Source of the DNA: Pyricularia pennisetigena
Taxonomy: Eukaryota > Ascomycota > Sordariomycetes > Magnaporthales > Pyriculariaceae
Assembly: GCF_004337985.1 (NCBI RefSeq)
Contig: NC_043743.1
Location: forward strand, 1,141,366 to 1,205,365
Reading direction: 5' to 3'
Length of the DNA: 64,000 nucleotides
The first letter of the stretch is position 1, and each line of letters begins with the position of its first letter. Positions 23,322 through 34,611 of this stretch are shown piece by piece. Made by a program: the position numbers and the translations under genes. The notes beneath the pieces were generated by a model. The model worked only from the letters and a program-made list of their open reading frames with translations, was not told where the DNA came from and did no database searches.

Positions 23322-23362
23322 TTTTTTTTTTTTTTTTTTTNNAAAAAAAAAAAAAAAAAAAA
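23322..23362. repeat. T19-NN-A20 self-complementary tract around two undetermined bases
   Basis: Nineteen T, two N, then twenty A, flanked by GGC on the left and GCC on the right, so the palindrome extends 3 bases beyond the homopolymers. This is either a real hairpin-forming inverted repeat that could not be read through or an artificial join between two contigs ending in homopolymers. Confidence 0.9.
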
Positions 23363-23746
23363 GCCTGTTAGTCGTGTGCCCCTGTCAACAACCATCAGAA
23401 ACGATTTCATCTCAATCCGGAGTCCGAAACGCTTCTAGTGCAATGTCAATGACTGGAAGAAGTCGATAGTAGTCTGCTTAGAGGCCATTCTCTTCTCTGC
23501 TGGGTCACTCCAAGGCGCTGTTATCCGCCTGTTTATTTTTCTTTTTTCCCTTATCTTTTCTACACTAAGAAAAACATAACCCTTTCTCCCCAGAGATTGC
23601 GAGCCTTGTTTGAGTTCCCGTGGAAAATGAGAATGACCACATGACATTGAAAATCTGTTTGTCATTGAACCCGTTGCCCGCCCCCACACCGTTGACCAAA
23701 TCCCCAGGGAGGAGAACAGGCCATTTTTTGTGGCCGGATATTTGCC

Positions 23747-23766
23747 AAAAAAAAAAAAAAAAAAAA
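23747..23766. repeat. A20 homopolymer
   Basis: Pure run of 20 A about 400 bases downstream of the T19-NN-A20 tract. Confidence 0.95.
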
Positions 23767-24571
23767 GAGCTGCTGTCACGGGTGCACTCCATTTTGCTCT
23801 CTGGGTGCATCGAGACTCCTAATATTGTTTTTTTACTCCTCCCTCCAAAACATTTTCTGAGATTGGATCTCTTTCACTTAAATAACCTATTGTCTTCCCG
23901 CCCCTTCCACGCGAGCTCCTAGTTGATCAAATTGCTTTTGACTGATATGTGATTAATCTTTTCTGTGTTCCTCGTGAAGGAATGAAGCCTGGACACTAGT
24001 TCTAGGCAATTGGAGGTTTGTATTAGATTGAGTCCAAAATAGTTGATTGTCTTGGTTCACTTTAGTTTTTGATTTCTTTTTTTTTTTTTTTTCCTTTCTT
24101 TTTTATTTTGTTTATTTTTGTATTTCTTTTCTGTCCTTCGTTTATCATATCCTCCTTGATCATCTTCCCAAGCTTTTCAAGCTTCCCTGCCTGCCTTATC
24201 AATTTATTTAAGCCGCTGCATTTTTTTGCCACCACCCGCTCTATCTGGTTCCCATCCGTTGAGCCTTCCCCTCCCGAGCGGCGGTAGGCCTGGGCCTAGA
24301 CCACCCGCACCCGCACCACCCGCCCGCACCGCCTTATCCCAGAACCTGGAAACCCGAACCCTCAGCCCACACCCACTTTTGGCCAATCTGGGCCCTCCCC
24401 TGTTTGCAGCTGCCCGTTGGCACCGTAACTTTTCCATCTCGATTGTCAAAGTCTCCAAATTTCAGAAAAACTTTAGAAGAGCAAAAAGAGGGGGGGTTGT
24501 CTTGCTAGTGGCGGCGTCAACTTGTTCATCCCATATCCGGCTTGGGCCAAACTTTCCCATCATTCCTCCAA

Positions 24572-27500
24572 ATGGAGGCCGGTCATGGAGGCGCCGCCGT
24601 GGCCAACAGTACTCTCAGCATCCCGGGCATACTCCATGCCGCTGGCGAGAGCAGAGATGACTTGCTTGTACTCGCATCATTGGCATCCAATGCTGCCGAC
24701 GCTTCGGACGCGGCGCGGGCTCTGCTGCAGGCTACTTGCAGGCTCCAGAGAAGCGTTGACGTTGTTTGCAACTTGATGCGGCAACTGCGAGCGAGCAAGA
24801 AACGGCCGTCTCCTGTCGTCTCGAATGGGGCAATACCAGACCAGACCCGGATACGCATGTTGCAAGAGGACCCAGCGCCCCTAGCCGTCTTGGAAAAACA
24901 CATGATCACATGCGTCGCCGACACCAAGCGCGTCATCCACGGATTTCGCTACTCACTTTCAGTCTATAATCAGCCCAAGGACCCGAAGCAAGGATTGGAG
25001 GATCGACGAGCGGCTCTTGAGGCAGCTCTAATCCAGCTGGCTCAGAGAATCATTCTGCGTGAACAGGCTCTCACGCAACACCTCGTCGGGCTTGGCTGGT
25101 GAGTGGATTTTCGTGCACCCTTTAAGCCTGTGCAAAAATCTCCGAGGGAGGAGCCTAGATGCTAACAGTGACGATTTCTGGATGTCAAAGTTATGTTGAT
25201 CACTTGGTCTCGCCCAGCTCGACTTCTAGTGGGAACAGCGAGCATGGCGGAGGACATGTTAACAATGACGAAACCACGCACAAGGCTGGACCTTCAGCTT
25301 CCAGACATGAGAGTGTGGCGGCTCGTACCGGAGGAAGGTGTCTCAAAGATGAGACCGTGACCATCCGCGATCAATCACCCTCGACTGTTGACAGTATGGT
25401 AAACCGCAGCGGTGACAATAGTGTCCATACAAAGAGCAGCCTCGAGACCACCGTCAACGGAACCGCTTCCCCTCTCTCGGATTCGATATCGGTAGATTCG
25501 ACTGGCACCGTCAATGTTTCTGGTCGAAAAATGAAAGCTTCCCCCGACAAGAAAAAAAGTGCTTCCTTGTCACGCAGGCTGGCCGAGCTCAGCCTCAGCA
25601 GATCTGGTGATAGCGCCGAGACCCAAATAAACAGCGAACAGCATCGGTACGAATATTACTATACCTGCGATGCCCTTGGTGGCATCGACGACGGAGCGGA
25701 TGAGCTTGAAGATGGGTCGTTGAGCTGCAGGTACTGTGGAATACGATTTATACATGACGATGAGATGACGGCGTATCGCCTGGGTGCCCACCTCGTGCGC
25801 GCCCATTCCTTCGGCCTGTGCAATCTCAATTGCACTTTCTCTTCGCAGGAAGCTCTTATGGAGCATCTATACTCGTTCCACGGCTGGTCGAGGATGTCGC
25901 AGGACCGAGAGGTCATTGATCACTGGTTCCGAAGACAAAAGGAAGCCGGGGTGCCACTGGAACGTGGCTGGAGATTGCTCACCTTGGAAGACGGTGACGC
26001 CCAGCCCCTACGTGGCTTAAGAGAGACACGGGAGGAGACGGGATTGTTGCAGTTGCAGGTTCTCAACACCATTTTGTTGGCGGCAGACCTGAACATCAGC
26101 ATGCTCCCTGAGAAGCCGGAAGCTACACCACCACCACCCACCGAGGGTTCAGTTGCATTCGACGCAGGGCAGGTACCGATGGCACATCGACTCTGCCAGG
26201 CGCTCACAAGCTTGGACAAACTCGCTGTTGCAGAGATGGATGCTCCGAAAGCAGCAGCCGAACCACAAAGCCCCAAAACATCGAATGGATCCACTGCCAA
26301 ACGCAGGAGTGGCGTGGGTCTGGAGGACCTGATGTACCATGCGGCATGTGTGCAACAGGAAATGGCCATCACAAGCGGCGTTGGCGATGAAGATATACTG
26401 CGGCACGAGGCGCTCTACACAGCTGAACAGTACAAATTGGACGACCTGGTTTGCATGTACTTTCCGCCAAGAGCATCACCGGCAGCCGAGAGGCATAGAG
26501 TCTGGCATGTGCGTGTCGCAACCGACGAAGGTGGCGACAGAAAGGCTAAGATGCGAGCTCAGAAACTCTGCAGTATCGAGGGCTTGGGCATCAAGCGCAT
26601 AGAGTCCAATCGGCCACTTCGATCCTTCAGGGACGCAGTGCGTGTGCTCGGTCGTGCGCATATGGACCAGTCTGGTGCGACGGGTTACATCGGTATCATG
26701 CCTCAGGTTCTGAAAGCAGCGGGGCTGCTTCTTTGGCAGGAAGGTCGTTCGCCGGAAGCATTTCGGCCGGGAACATACGTTCCTCTCAACGCGGAAAATC
26801 TTAGAATTCATACGGAATTGCAACAGCGAGATACGCACCCGCTTGCCAATTCGCCAGCGCAGCGAAGGTTCCGCTGGGTCTCGGGCGAGCGGCTGGACTG
26901 GTGGTTTCTCGGCATGGTGGAGAGGTCGGCCTCGTTTCGCCGACTTGTCAAGAGCGGCAGAGCTTTCCCTCCAGGTCCGCCGGGTGTACCCCTTTCAGAG
27001 ATGTCAAGGGCTCACAAAAGCAATTCCGTCAAAGACTGTCTAGCAGCTGATGCATCGAAAGCCCGACTGACGCCTTATGGGTGGGCAGTAAGCCTACTCA
27101 GCTCAGCTGGACTGCCCCAAGGAAAGGCAGCTGTCAACGGCGTTCGCAGCGTGGGTGGAGAGGCGAGAAGCATTAGGAACGTCAACGGGGTTATGGGAGC
27201 TACTAGAGATTCAGCACCGCAACAGGCGTTGGTTGCTGCACTAGCAGCCCATCAACAGCAGCAACGGCGCCAACAGAACATGAACAGCAGCCACCCGTCA
27301 CAGGAGCGCATGGTCAAGCGGCCGCAAACCCCCGACATCAGCATGGTTGGTGCTGATTACGGAACGTGCTCTGGCATGTCAGTTGAGGGATCTGACAGTT
27401 CATCACAGTGCAGCCAAACCCCAGAATACAGAAATGGTTCGCAAACACTTCAGCAGACAGTAGAACACGACAGATCCAGACCAGACTTGATTGCAGGGAC

Positions 27501-27672
27501 GGTGAAAGCTCCGGCTATCGCCGCAGACCCAATTGCAGAAGAGGAGGATGAATCTGAGGACGAGGACGAAGACGAGGATGACGACGAGGACGACGACCAA
27601 GAAGAGACAGGAGACGACGAAGACGAGATAACATCTGATTCATCAACGACTTCTTCAGAATCAAACTCCTAG
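24572..27672 (+). CDS. unnamed fungal protein with two C2H2-like fingers and acidic tail
   Basis: 1002-residue protein in exons 24572-25098 and 25191-27672 (GTGAGT donor, GCTAAC branch point, AAAG acceptor, phase kept). Function is not recognised. Residues 1-175 are helical and resemble the N-terminal module of many fungal ankyrin/NACHT-type regulators (VDVVCNLMRQL, VLEKHMITCVADTKRVI). A Ser/Thr-rich stretch follows. Near residue 355 is CRYCGIRF with HLVRAH 25-30 residues later, then CNLNCTF with HLYSFH: two atypical C2H2 fingers in tandem. The middle part (to about 800) is ordered and unrecognised (LRIHTELQQRD, LDWWFLGMVERS). It ends in a run of about 40 mostly Asp/Glu residues. This may be a nuclear regulator, by inference only. 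A TTG at 24542 is not preferred over the ATG. Confidence 0.8.
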
Positions 27673-28106
27673 CTCATAAATACAACGATGCTTCTTTACG
27701 GATATTTCAGGTGTTCAAAACGGATGGCTCTATTTAGCGAGTCCATCAAAGGCTTTTATGACTTGGCATCCGCCAAGTATACCAAAAAAAGGGGAAACTA
27801 TACATGCAAAGATTTCACGAGTTCGGCAGCGGCAGGGAGTTATGAAAAAGGAGTTTGGGCAGGACTTGGATATTTGGGGCTAAAAAACAAAAAAAACAAA
27901 ACAAAAAAGACCCCAATTCATGTGGTTTCATGATGATGAGCATGTCATAAAAATTTGGAGCAGAGCGATCAACTCGTTCGAGTACAGGTTAGCTAAATAT
28001 GTAATGGCGCGATGCCGCTGATGTCCATCACATCTGGAACTCTGGTCTCATTATCGTGCTCTGGCCCCCTAGTAACATGGTGTTGTTTGAAGAATGCCAT
28101 GAATCA

Positions 28107-28141
<35 letters not shown>

Positions 28142-28624
28142 AACTACAGTCCGAAGGACCACCGGAGCAGATATTGGCTTGGAGTTTTTGATGGTGGAAA
28201 GAACCGCAGGAGAATCAATCCATGGGACGTAACAGTTTATTCAGTATGTAAGTGGCCGATGGAAGATGGGGCCTCAGGGTCAGAAGGAATGGCATAATCA
28301 CATCGACAACTAGCAGGGCAGCAACGACACACCTCCCCAATGCGTGAACATACGAGACATGGCGGTCATACGTGGGAAACAATGTTGTGGGCACAAAAAG
28401 CGACGGAAATGGACAAGAAAGTCATATCCGACCCTCAAGGGGACGACAAAAAAAAAAAAGATAGCAAAAACATGCTCATCTATACAAAAGGAGGGCGTCC
28501 ACTATCAAGATACATACAAGTTTCATACACCATAAATAACACATCAGCCCCGGCGCCACCCATCCCGTACCTCTCGCGATTTTAGAGAGATAGGACCAGG
28601 GGACGGGCAAGGCAAAGACACAGA
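27673..28624. other. convergent spacer with T30 run
   Basis: A 950-base region between the 3' ends of the zinc-finger gene (+) and the LCCL gene (-). Apart from the T30 homopolymer (listed) and a few A-rich patches (27880-27910, 28447-28460), nothing is seen. Confidence 0.5.
28110..28139. repeat. T30 homopolymer
   Basis: Pure run of 30 T in the spacer between two convergent genes. Confidence 0.95.
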
Positions 28625-30769
28625 TCAAGATCCCTCTGGAGGAACCCAAGTCCCGTTGGCGTTCCACACCCCAGCCTTGGTATACTCGAGCGCCCTCTTG
28701 CCCTCCCTGATGTATCCGAAGCGGAAGTACTCTGGGAAGTCAGCACCCTCGGCCCTGGCCCAGACGAAACCCTTGGCGCCGCCTGCGCCGTGGTCCTTGT
28801 CACGTTTTGGCTCCTGGAAGAAGGCGCGGTGGCGCTCGACGTCGTTGACCAGGACGCTGATGCCCTCGATGACAGAATTCTCGTTGGCGGTGGTGTAGTC
28901 GATAGACGGGACGACCCACTCGAACGTGATGCTGAGGTAGCCGCCGGCCACGTCCTTGATCCGGGGCTCGCCTAGCAGCGACGGCAGCGGGTGCGGAACG
29001 GGGCGGTGGTGCGGGAGCAGGATCGGCTGGAAGCCGTTGCGTGCGACGCTGTTGACCAGCAGGCCCAGGAGGAAGCCCTGGTACGCGAGCGAGGGGCGGG
29101 TCTGCACGGCCGTCAGGGGGAGGAGGACGAGGGCGAGAGCATAGGGCGGCACCTGCAGCTCGACGCCGGGGAGGAGGATGGCCGACAGGATCAGAGCGGC
29201 GAGCAGGGCTCCGTACAGGCGCATGAAGCCCGGCAGGCGGCCCTCCCGCCACAGGGTGACGGACTGCTGGCCCGCGGCGGCGCAGATGAGGGCGGCGGCG
29301 ATGACGATGGCAAAGGGCTTGAAGCGCGTGAGAAAGGCCCAGCCGAGGACATGGTTAGCCATGGCACCGAGCCATAGCGGCAGCAGCCAGAGCCAGAGCT
29401 TCTCGTACTGCGCGCGGAGGGGGAGCAGGCCCGTGCGGGGGAAGTCGCCGCCCAGGGCGCGGCAGATGACAAAGTGGTAGAGGGTCAGGGCGACGAAGAC
29501 GGCCGGGAGGAGACGGGCCGCAGAGGTGGAGATGAGCTCGGGCAGGACGATGGTGGAGTAATGCGAGACGGGTGGCGGGTCGGAGGCCAGGCCGACGAAG
29601 GCGAAGAGGACGGCCACGGTGGAGAAGAAGAGCGCTGCCGGATGGACGGTGAAGATGCAGAGCACGATGGTGAAGAAAAGGGTCAGGATGAGCAGGGGCA
29701 AGGTCGGGTTCGAGATGCCGCAGGTTTCCGACTCGACCACAGTGAAAGCCATGGGAAAATACGAGTCGAAAGCGATAGACTTGACGCCATTGGCGTCGGA
29801 AGCGTGGAACTGGGTGCCAGGCCCCTTACGTTTGATCTGGCCGCAGCCGCCACCGTTGGAAAGCACGCCGGCGTGTATGGCAGATGCGCAGAGGTAAGAG
29901 TCGCCCCGGTAGAATCCGGAGCCGATGACAAGCGGCATGTCCTGGAGTAGCTCGGTACCAATGAATCTAGGCTCGGGCAGGCCTACCGAGGCACAGCCTG
30001 GCGGGCAGTGGACAGTAAAGGTGTGGTTCGAAAATGGCTTGCAGTCAATCCCATTGAGGCCGCAGTCATTACCCTTTGGCCAGAGGGTATCTGTGCACGA
30101 CAAATGGACTATTGGTGGACTGCCGCCATAGCCAGAGTATCCTATTGATAAGAAGAGAGTGAACAGGAGTAACCACAAGCCCACAAACATGGCCAGCGCC
30201 GTACGTCGCGGTGTTCCTGTTCCCAGCCTGTACTCGAGCCATCTTACTGGGTAGTCTTGGATGTTGGGGAAGAAGGGAGTAATGGAGTGTACCGCATGCT
30301 GGTCAGGTCCATCCCACGGGAACAGCCGCAGGATAACGATAGGCCTGACGAGCCAAGGCGGGATGCGTAGCCCGCAGAATCCCGTGCTGGCGGCTCGCTC
30401 GACCCCACTGCCCTTGGCAAGGCCGTTGCCGTTGGGGTCTCCACCACGTCTTCTTGGCCACCAGCTCCAGCCCCGACGACGGGCCGGCTTGGCAGCCAAG
30501 CTCTGCTCCTCTACCGGGGTCCGTTCTCCGGCTTCCAGGTCGTCCAGTCCGTCATCATCATCGTCGTCGTCGTCGTCATCTTCGTGGAAATTGAACTGCC
30601 CCGGCGACAGCAGCTGGGCATTTTCGTCGGCATCAACCCGCATGTAGTGGGCGCTGGGCGACTTGAGATCGTTGGGCGACTTGGGCGGCGACGGCAGGCT
30701 TTTTGGCCTCGAGTAGAGCTCCAGCTCCTCGTCGCTGCTCTCGTCCCGATCATGCCTACGGTCACCCAT
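28625..30769 (-). CDS. LCCL-domain multi-spanning membrane protein
   Basis: 714 residues, single exon. LCCL-domain membrane proteins are common in filamentous fungi, but their role is undefined. The N-terminal 190 residues are cytosolic-looking, with a poly-Asp run (residues 64-73) and an Arg/Trp-rich patch. A first membrane helix (ALAMFVGLWLLLFTLFLSIG) precedes the LCCL domain at about residues 225-350, which shows its cysteine/glycine signature (FTVHCPPGC, VIGSGFYRGDSYLCASAIHAG, GGGCGQI). This places the domain in the lumen or outside. Seven or so further hydrophobic helices follow (for example NPTLPLLILTLFFTIVLCIF and FAIVIAAALICAAAG). The last 120 residues are a soluble tail ending in NGTWVPPEGS. 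MAM33 lies 1.1 kb upstream in the same direction. Confidence 0.9.
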   Translation of the reverse strand: MGDRRHDRDESSDEELELYSRPKSLPSPPKSPNDLKSPSAHYMRVDADENAQLLSPGQFNFHEDDDDDDDDDDGLDDLEAGERTPVEEQSLAAKPARRRGWSWWPRRRGGDPNGNGLAKGSGVERAASTGFCGLRIPPWLVRPIVILRLFPWDGPDQHAVHSITPFFPNIQDYPVRWLEYRLGTGTPRRTALAMFVGLWLLLFTLFLSIGYSGYGGSPPIVHLSCTDTLWPKGNDCGLNGIDCKPFSNHTFTVHCPPGCASVGLPEPRFIGTELLQDMPLVIGSGFYRGDSYLCASAIHAGVLSNGGGCGQIKRKGPGTQFHASDANGVKSIAFDSYFPMAFTVVESETCGISNPTLPLLILTLFFTIVLCIFTVHPAALFFSTVAVLFAFVGLASDPPPVSHYSTIVLPELISTSAARLLPAVFVALTLYHFVICRALGGDFPRTGLLPLRAQYEKLWLWLLPLWLGAMANHVLGWAFLTRFKPFAIVIAAALICAAAGQQSVTLWREGRLPGFMRLYGALLAALILSAILLPGVELQVPPYALALVLLPLTAVQTRPSLAYQGFLLGLLVNSVARNGFQPILLPHHRPVPHPLPSLLGEPRIKDVAGGYLSITFEWVVPSIDYTTANENSVIEGISVLVNDVERHRAFFQEPKRDKDHGAGGAKGFVWARAEGADFPEYFRFGYIREGKRALEYTKAGVWNANGTWVPPEGS

Positions 30770-31894
30770 TGCTGACTGTGGCTCTTCCTTCCAGAGGATT
30801 GTGATTCAAGCTAACCAGCAGAGCTAAGTTGAGACTTTCCAGTCTTTGTAAAGGTTATACGCCCGCGCAGTGTGTATAAAAGACGTCGGCAATATTAATT
30901 CTGTCGCTCATTTGACTTTCTTAACCATCGACAGCTTCGCCACCGAATACTGGAGCTTCCTCAAGCCCGGCTCGATCCCAGAAGATGCGACAAAAGATAG
31001 AATAAAAAAGAATAAAATAAAATAAAATAAGAGTACAAGGTCTACAGGCGTTGTCCCCTGGTTCGCCCGGTCTGATTACTTTGATCGGCGTACTGGATTA
31101 AACTGCACGCGAGATAATGCGCGTTAGTCGATCTGAAAAGGTCAAGTGAGAAGAAAAAAAGCGAATTCTTGGAACGTGGTCGGCATTGAACAAACACGTC
31201 GTTTGTCTCGTCGCCAAAAGCTTCCGCGAGTAAGTTCAGAGTGGGCTTTGCGGTTAGAGTTGCAAAGGGATTCCTCGACTTTCAGACCGATCGAGCGGCG
31301 TTTCAGGCCAGTACACTCCAGAGCCTTTCCGGTGAGGGGGTCTTGGGGGTTCAAGCTGGCAAAATTTGTGCAACCGATCAAGATCCCAGATCCCTTCTCA
31401 TCGAAACTGACTTGGGAAAAGAACTTCCGAGGTTCTGGTGGCTTATGGAAAAACAAAAGACCTGATTCTCCAATGCCTCGTCCCAAGTAGGGTCGGTCGG
31501 TGCAAGCCCAGGTGGACCGGCTTTACATGAACAGGGTAGTTATGATAGGTAAACAGACAAGCAATAAACAGGGGTCTCTCTCTTTTCTCCGAAGAACAGC
31601 GATTAACAATGACAAAAGGGGTCCAGGGGGCTCCACCAAAACGGTTTCACGTGGGTTCAACAGCCCAAAATTTCTTCTTTCGTGGGTAGGTGTGTTTCGA
31701 GATTGTACAGATTATTTTACAATGTTGGTCGTCCAGCTAACAAAAAGGTGGGAGTGACAATAGGTGAACATGATAAAGTACATCGTGAACCAAAGCAAGT
31801 CGTGCGAAAAGTGTTACCAAATTGGCTCACGATTCACACACACTGTACTTTGACAAAGGATCAAAAGTGAAACAAAAAGACTTCACCAAGTGGT
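30770..31894. other. 1.1 kb spacer upstream of LCCL gene
   Basis: Between the LCCL start and the MAM33 stop, both on the minus strand. It holds a pentanucleotide tract (listed). Two overlapping 114-codon open frames on opposite strands at 31142-31490 have no recognisable content and are not called. Confidence 0.5.
31001..31031. repeat. imperfect (AAAAT)n pentanucleotide tract
   Basis: About six AATAA-type units, the last three perfect, in the upstream region of the LCCL gene. Confidence 0.8.
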
Positions 31895-32864
31895 TTAGGC
31901 CTTGACAAAGTCCTTGACGTTCTTCAACCAGTTGGTGTACTCGCGTTGCTCCTTGATATCCATGTACTGGGGCACAAAGACAGCCAGGTCGGCGGTGACA
32001 CCGCGCTCCTCCAGGTAGCGCTCCATGAGGACCTGCAGCTCCTCGTCCAGGGTGCCGAAGGGAGGGCCCGGGTAGACGGTCGAAGCCTTGTGAGCCGTCT
32101 CAGCGGACTGCTCCTTGGCAAGCTCAGCGCTGTCGAAGTAGTAAACGTTGTCGACGACAATCTGGTCGTCCGACAGGGTGGCCTCGACGTTCAGGGCACC
32201 CTTGCCAGAGTCGGGCTTCTCAATGACGACGTTGAGCCTGCACGGGGGTGCAGACTCCTGCTCATCATACTCCTCCTCAGCGTTCTCCTCAACCTCATTA
32301 GGCCTACCCTTGCTATCCGCAGTCTCATCGGCGAGGGCAGGGTCCGAACCGTAGGTGTCCGCCTCCTGGTCGTGGTAGTCGGCAGCCAGGTCGGCGATAG
32401 AGAAGGTCAGGGTGATCCTAAAGAAGCAGGAAAAGTACATTAGTATATAAGTCGTGCAATTTTGCGCACATAAAATCCAAGCAGAGATTACTGCAAACTT
32501 ACTTCTCGTTGTCAAAGCTGCGGGTCAAGACAACCTTCTCCTGGCCGGCAACGTCCTTGAGCTCCCAAGGGCTGTTCTCGAGGAAGTCCTTGATAATGGC
32601 GGGCTCGGGTTCGCTCTTCTTGACCTCAGCCTCGAAGCTCAGCTCTTGGTCGAGCTTGTTGGCAAGCTCCTCGTCAACCCCGCTCTGTGCCCTCCTCAAT
32701 GGCGACGTTGAGAAAGCTGCGGGACGCGATGCTGCCCTGAGTGATGAGGCAGCAAAGGAGGAAGTCTTGAGGAGGGGAGATCCCGTTGTCCTGCGAGCAG
32801 CAGCCGACGAGACGCGAGAGAGAGCGCGAGGTGCGGAGCGCGCAAAGGTCCTTAGTGACATCAT
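31895..32864 (-). CDS. MAM33: mitochondrial acidic matrix protein Mam33 (p32/gC1qR family)
   Basis: Two exons, 32864-32503 and 32417-31895, joined in phase (GTAAGT, TTTAG), giving 294 residues. Mam33/p32 is a doughnut-shaped trimeric acidic protein of the mitochondrial matrix, linked to mitoribosome function and respiratory chain expression. The N-terminus is a clear matrix targeting sequence rich in Arg/Ser/Ala without acidic residues (about residues 1-55). The mature part shows the family layout: DEELANKLDQELSFE helix, FDNEKITLTFSIADL, a strongly acidic Glu/Asp loop, then VVDNVYYFDSAELA and the C-terminal helix LDEELQVLMERYLEERG. Two adjacent ATG codons are present and the first was taken. 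A frame continues 30 codons further upstream, but that part looks like leader. Confidence 0.93.
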
Positions 32865-33777
32865 TTTGAGAGAATTGTGTGAGAGAGAAAGAAAAGAAAG
32901 GGGTATCAAGAAAGTAGCAGATAATGATTTAACAGGTCGTTGAAAGGTGCACAAAGGCGAATTAATGTACAGGTGTGTTTGATGGTAGGCTTTTTTTTTT
33001 GTTCTCCAGATGGTGTTAGTATGAAGAAAAAAAAGCTTCGAGAAGTTTTTTTATGGATGAATGTCATAGAAAAAAAAAAAAAAAACTGTATTACGCACGG
33101 GCCAAGTCGCGCCAGATTCAGGGGATTGCAAGGATTCGTGCAACGTGATGCGACACTGTGAGAATGAGACTGATTTTGGGCAGGAACAAATCACATATGA
33201 ATACAATCCGTTGGGCTTGGAATGTGAAGCTGTACACACAAGATGCTGATCTATACAAACTCTGACAGACTCCCCCAAACCACTTCAAGACCCGTATTTG
33301 CGTGGTATAGAGATACCACGTGTCTTTGCGACAGAAAGTCCCAAGATATATTGATTTACAGCATTGAGTTGGATCGAACTGCGACAGCTTAGCCGACCAA
33401 TCTTTCAATGATCATGTACACAAACGGAAATTGTATAATAGATTATAGTCCAAGAAATCTTGCCGACTTTCCCTATGATATCTTTGTGAGACTTGATCGC
33501 TGGAGCCAATACAACCGTAAGTGCTAGACTTACATCCTTGACTTTGGGTAGAAACTTTTATGCTAGGACACTCCAATGTAATCATCCGGTTGGTACGAAT
33601 TTGGCCAGCTTACAACAACCATACACGCTGAAATGAATATACGAGATCTGAACAAACAATATTTTTGTTTCAGAAATAAGCAAGATAGTTCATGGGTATC
33701 ATTGAGTGTCATGGGCTATTTTTTTTCTTTTTTCTCGAAATCTTCGACCTCAACCAGTCAATTGATACAAGCAACCC
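32865..33777. other. 0.9 kb spacer upstream of MAM33
   Basis: Promoter region of MAM33 (-) and 3' flank of TMA16 (-). Short poly-T and poly-A runs occur at 32991-33000 and 33070-33085. No gene is recognised. Confidence 0.5.
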
Positions 33778-34611
33778 TCACATAGGAGGAAAGCTTGCTG
33801 GCTTCATCTCGCCAGATGGCAAGAATTTCACCCACGCAAGACTAGTAAGGAACGACCAGGAGCCTTCCCACCTTTCCAACGCATCGAGATTCTCTACCTT
33901 GGTGAGATCGGGCATATCTGTAGTGAATGTGTTAGTTAATCCGTGACATAATGGCCACGTCCAGACTAGACAGCTTGATTCATTGCTTTGCGTTGACAGA
34001 GGGTAACAAACATAATCCGGCCTGGTACTCCTTCTCCAACTTGACAACCTTGGCCTTCAAGGTGTCTTCTTTTGTGCTAGCGGGCCTGCCAGGGCGACGT
34101 GCACTTTTTGCTTCCGCATACTCCTCGTCATACTGATGAACAAAACTAATTGGTTGTTTCTTGTTAGAAAATTAAGGCGAGACCATTGGGCTTTAGTGAG
34201 GCAATTCTTGCAACAATCAAACCGCATGCTTTACTCACCTTTTAACCATTTCATGGACTATGTCTAGTGATAATGGTCGGGGATGGCTGGATTCCTTGAC
34301 GACATCCCTGAAAAACGCCACTCGGTCAACTGCGAATCTGGTAAGCACATATTTCATTCCATTCTACAAATATATGGCGAATGATTATCAAAAGCATTCT
34401 GTGTTGCCGAGTCTTGGAAGAAGTCCGTGATGCACATACTCAAGGGTCTGTCATTCTTCTTCTTGGCCTGAGCAAGCTTCTCTAGCCTCTCATCTCTCAC
34501 TTGAGCAGTGTGTAATCTTCTGGCGTTTCGTGAGTTTTCATGAAGATTGTTCATAACCCCATTGCGCTTCTTCGCAATTTGCTTGCGTGTCTTTTCTAGT
34601 GATTTCGGCAT
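33778..34611 (-). CDS. TMA16: translation machinery-associated protein 16
   Basis: Four short exons, 34611-34440, 34329-34239, 34145-34012 and 33917-33778, join in phase to a 178-residue protein. Tma16 associates with nuclear pre-60S particles during ribosome assembly. The N-terminus carries the family hallmark MPKSLEKTRKQIAKKRNG and ENSRNARRLHTAQVRDERLE. The middle reads SFVHQYDEEYAEAKSARRPG and the C-terminus LEKEYQAGLYMPDLTKVEN with a final FPPM. Donors are GTATGT, GTGAGT and GTTTGT; the acceptors TCGCAG, TTAG and CTACAG have branch-like sequences upstream. Because each exon is short, a simple open-frame search shows only fragments. EXO1 is divergent 822 bases upstream. Confidence 0.93.

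Larger units (their letters stand above)
22230..24571. other. 2.3 kb intergenic region with homopolymers and an assembly gap
   Basis: No gene is visible. It contains the T19-NN-A20 structure and an A20 run (listed separately), a T15 run near 24079, and a C/T-rich block (24060-24560) that is probably the promoter and leader of the zinc-finger gene starting at 24572. Confidence 0.5.

Noticed and set aside
31142..31490. Overlapping 114-codon frames on both strands upstream of the LCCL gene
   Set aside because: Mutually antisense and without recognisable content; at most one could be real and neither is supported.
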